Assembly: GCA_947581845.1 (NCBI GenBank)
Contig: CANPVY010000194.1
Location: forward strand, 1-6,466
DNA length: 6,466 bases
Direction: 5' to 3'
Origin: an uncultured bacterium
Lineage (GTDB): Bacteria; Gemmatimonadota; Gemmatimonadetes; Palauibacterales; KS3-K002
Below, one piece after another: positions 5,686 through 6,466 of the stretch (position 1 is the stretch's first letter; each line of letters starts with the position of its first letter). Made by a program: the position numbers and the translations under genes. The notes under the pieces were generated by a model. The model saw only the letters and a list, made by a program, of their open reading frames with translations, was not told the origin of the DNA and searched no databases.

Positions 5686-6466
5686 CTAGCTGGGCGAACG
5701 CGCCGAGAGCACATCCCGCGCCGTCGTCCAACGGATGCCGGGATAGCGGTCGTTGTCGAGCGGCTCAAGGCTCGCCCGGCCGTCGAACATGTTGCGCATG
5801 TACTGCATGCCCTGCCATGCCGGGTAGAGTTCATTCTCTCCGGGAGTAAGCGTGCGAGCGACCTTGATGAGCGCCCCAAGCATTCCCAGGCTTCCGGCGC
5901 GGAACAGGCGAAACCGTTCCCCGGTAACCTCACTTACGACCGCCGCCAACTCTCGGGCGCTGAGTTGATCGCCAGCGATTCGTAGGAAGCGAGGGGTGGA
6001 CGGATCAAGAGCCGCGCTCGCCGTGAACGCGGCCGTGTCGTCCATCGTCGTGAAGTCCATGCGCTGGTCCGCATCGCCCCAATAGAGGACTCGCTTCAGT
6101 CTGAAGAGAATGAGCGGCATCTGGCCGGTCAGCATATCGGCAAACGCACCGTTGTAGATCGTGGTCGCCGAGATCGGCGCCTTGTCGAGGCGCCTGTGAA
6201 ACTCTCGGCGCAAATCGAAATTTCGATTCTCGCCGGCTGGTAATTTGGTGAAATCGAGCGAGTAGTCGGACGGAATGAAACGTGGCACGCCAGCCTTGAC
6301 CGCGCCTTCGAGCAGAACGGTCTGCGTTTCCACGATCACGTCTCGCAATCCCTGTAATGCGGACACCACGCAGGACGCGCCTGAGCATGCCCCTGTGGCT
6401 TCGGAAGCGTTGCCCAAGTTGACACAGGCAGTCGCTACACCAAGCTCCTGCAGCCGCTCAAGCCTC
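5686..6466 (-). CDS. NmrA-family NAD(P)-binding reductase-like protein, 5'-truncated by window edge
   Basis: The frame is open from the right edge through 259 codons to a TAG, so the true start is outside the window and a TTG at 6417 is not a real start. The first visible residues (RLERLQELGVATACVNLGN) correspond to the region after strand 2 of the Rossmann fold; the GxxGxxG nucleotide loop would lie upstream. CVVSALQG at 32-39 is the strand-4 region, followed by a helix and AGVPRFIPSDYSLDF at 58-72. This pattern is typical of NmrA and isoflavone/phenylcoumaran-reductase-like atypical short-chain dehydrogenases. DFTTMDDTAAF (137-147) and FLRIAGDQLSARELA (160-174) are further family landmarks. 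Such proteins bind NAD(P)H and either reduce small molecules or sense redox state; which applies here cannot be told. The membrane-protein gene follows after 34 nt. Confidence 0.87.
   Translation of the reverse strand, partial: RLERLQELGVATACVNLGNASEATGACSGASCVVSALQGLRDVIVETQTVLLEGAVKAGVPRFIPSDYSLDFTKLPAGENRNFDLRREFHRRLDKAPISATTIYNGAFADMLTGQMPLILFRLKRVLYWGDADQRMDFTTMDDTAAFTASAALDPSTPRFLRIAGDQLSARELAAVVSEVTGERFRLFRAGSLGMLGALIKVARTLTPGENELYPAWQGMQYMRNMFDGRASLEPLDNDRYPGIRWTTARDVLSARSPS

Noticed and set aside
6005..6388. Minus-strand 127-codon frame within the NmrA-family gene
   Set aside because: It is a different frame of the same strand, Arg-rich and without motifs, fully contained in a gene with clear family landmarks.
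1..6466. A new defence or mobile system spanning the window
   Set aside because: No nuclease, helicase, transposase, integrase, toxin-antitoxin or phage gene is present, and the genes are recognisable metabolic or membrane families without a shared mechanism.

Overview
The window comes from a moderately GC-rich bacterial chromosome. The third codon positions are GC-rich, GTG starts are common and Shine-Dalgarno sequences are clear, which suggests a Gram-negative-like bacterium. The phylum cannot be fixed from this sequence. The gene families present (secreted beta-lactamase-fold serine hydrolase, secreted alpha/beta hydrolase, ICMT-type methyltransferase, creatinase-like M24 protein, NmrA-type reductase) are common in uncultivated environmental lineages such as Acidobacteriota, Gemmatimonadota or Proteobacteria. 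No rRNA, tRNA, CRISPR array, transposase or integrase is visible.

Every convincing gene lies on the minus strand, so transcription runs from high to low coordinates. The order is: a 5'-truncated NmrA-family NAD(P)-binding protein (5686-6466); a multi-pass membrane protein split by a probable 1-nt frameshift (5651 down to 4705); an M24 creatinase/Xaa-Pro-peptidase-like protein (4495 down to 3311); an isoprenylcysteine carboxyl methyltransferase-like membrane enzyme (3127 down to 2567); a secreted beta-lactamase-family serine hydrolase (2317 down to 854); and a secreted alpha/beta hydrolase whose C-terminus lies beyond the left edge (819 down to 1).

Two neighbour pairs are close enough to be co-transcribed, each 34 nt apart: NmrA protein with membrane protein, and serine hydrolase with alpha/beta hydrolase. 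The latter pair are both predicted to be exported serine-nucleophile hydrolases and are the best functional unit here. The other junctions are gaps of about 180-250 nt with small palindromes and no convincing intrinsic terminator. The genes do not form an obvious single pathway.

The points most worth checking are the frameshift at a run of six T in the membrane gene, the altered metal-ligand set of the M24 protein, and GTTAG/CTAAC motifs at gene boundaries that resemble integron attC core sites but do not make a complete attC. I did not find a clear new multi-gene system.
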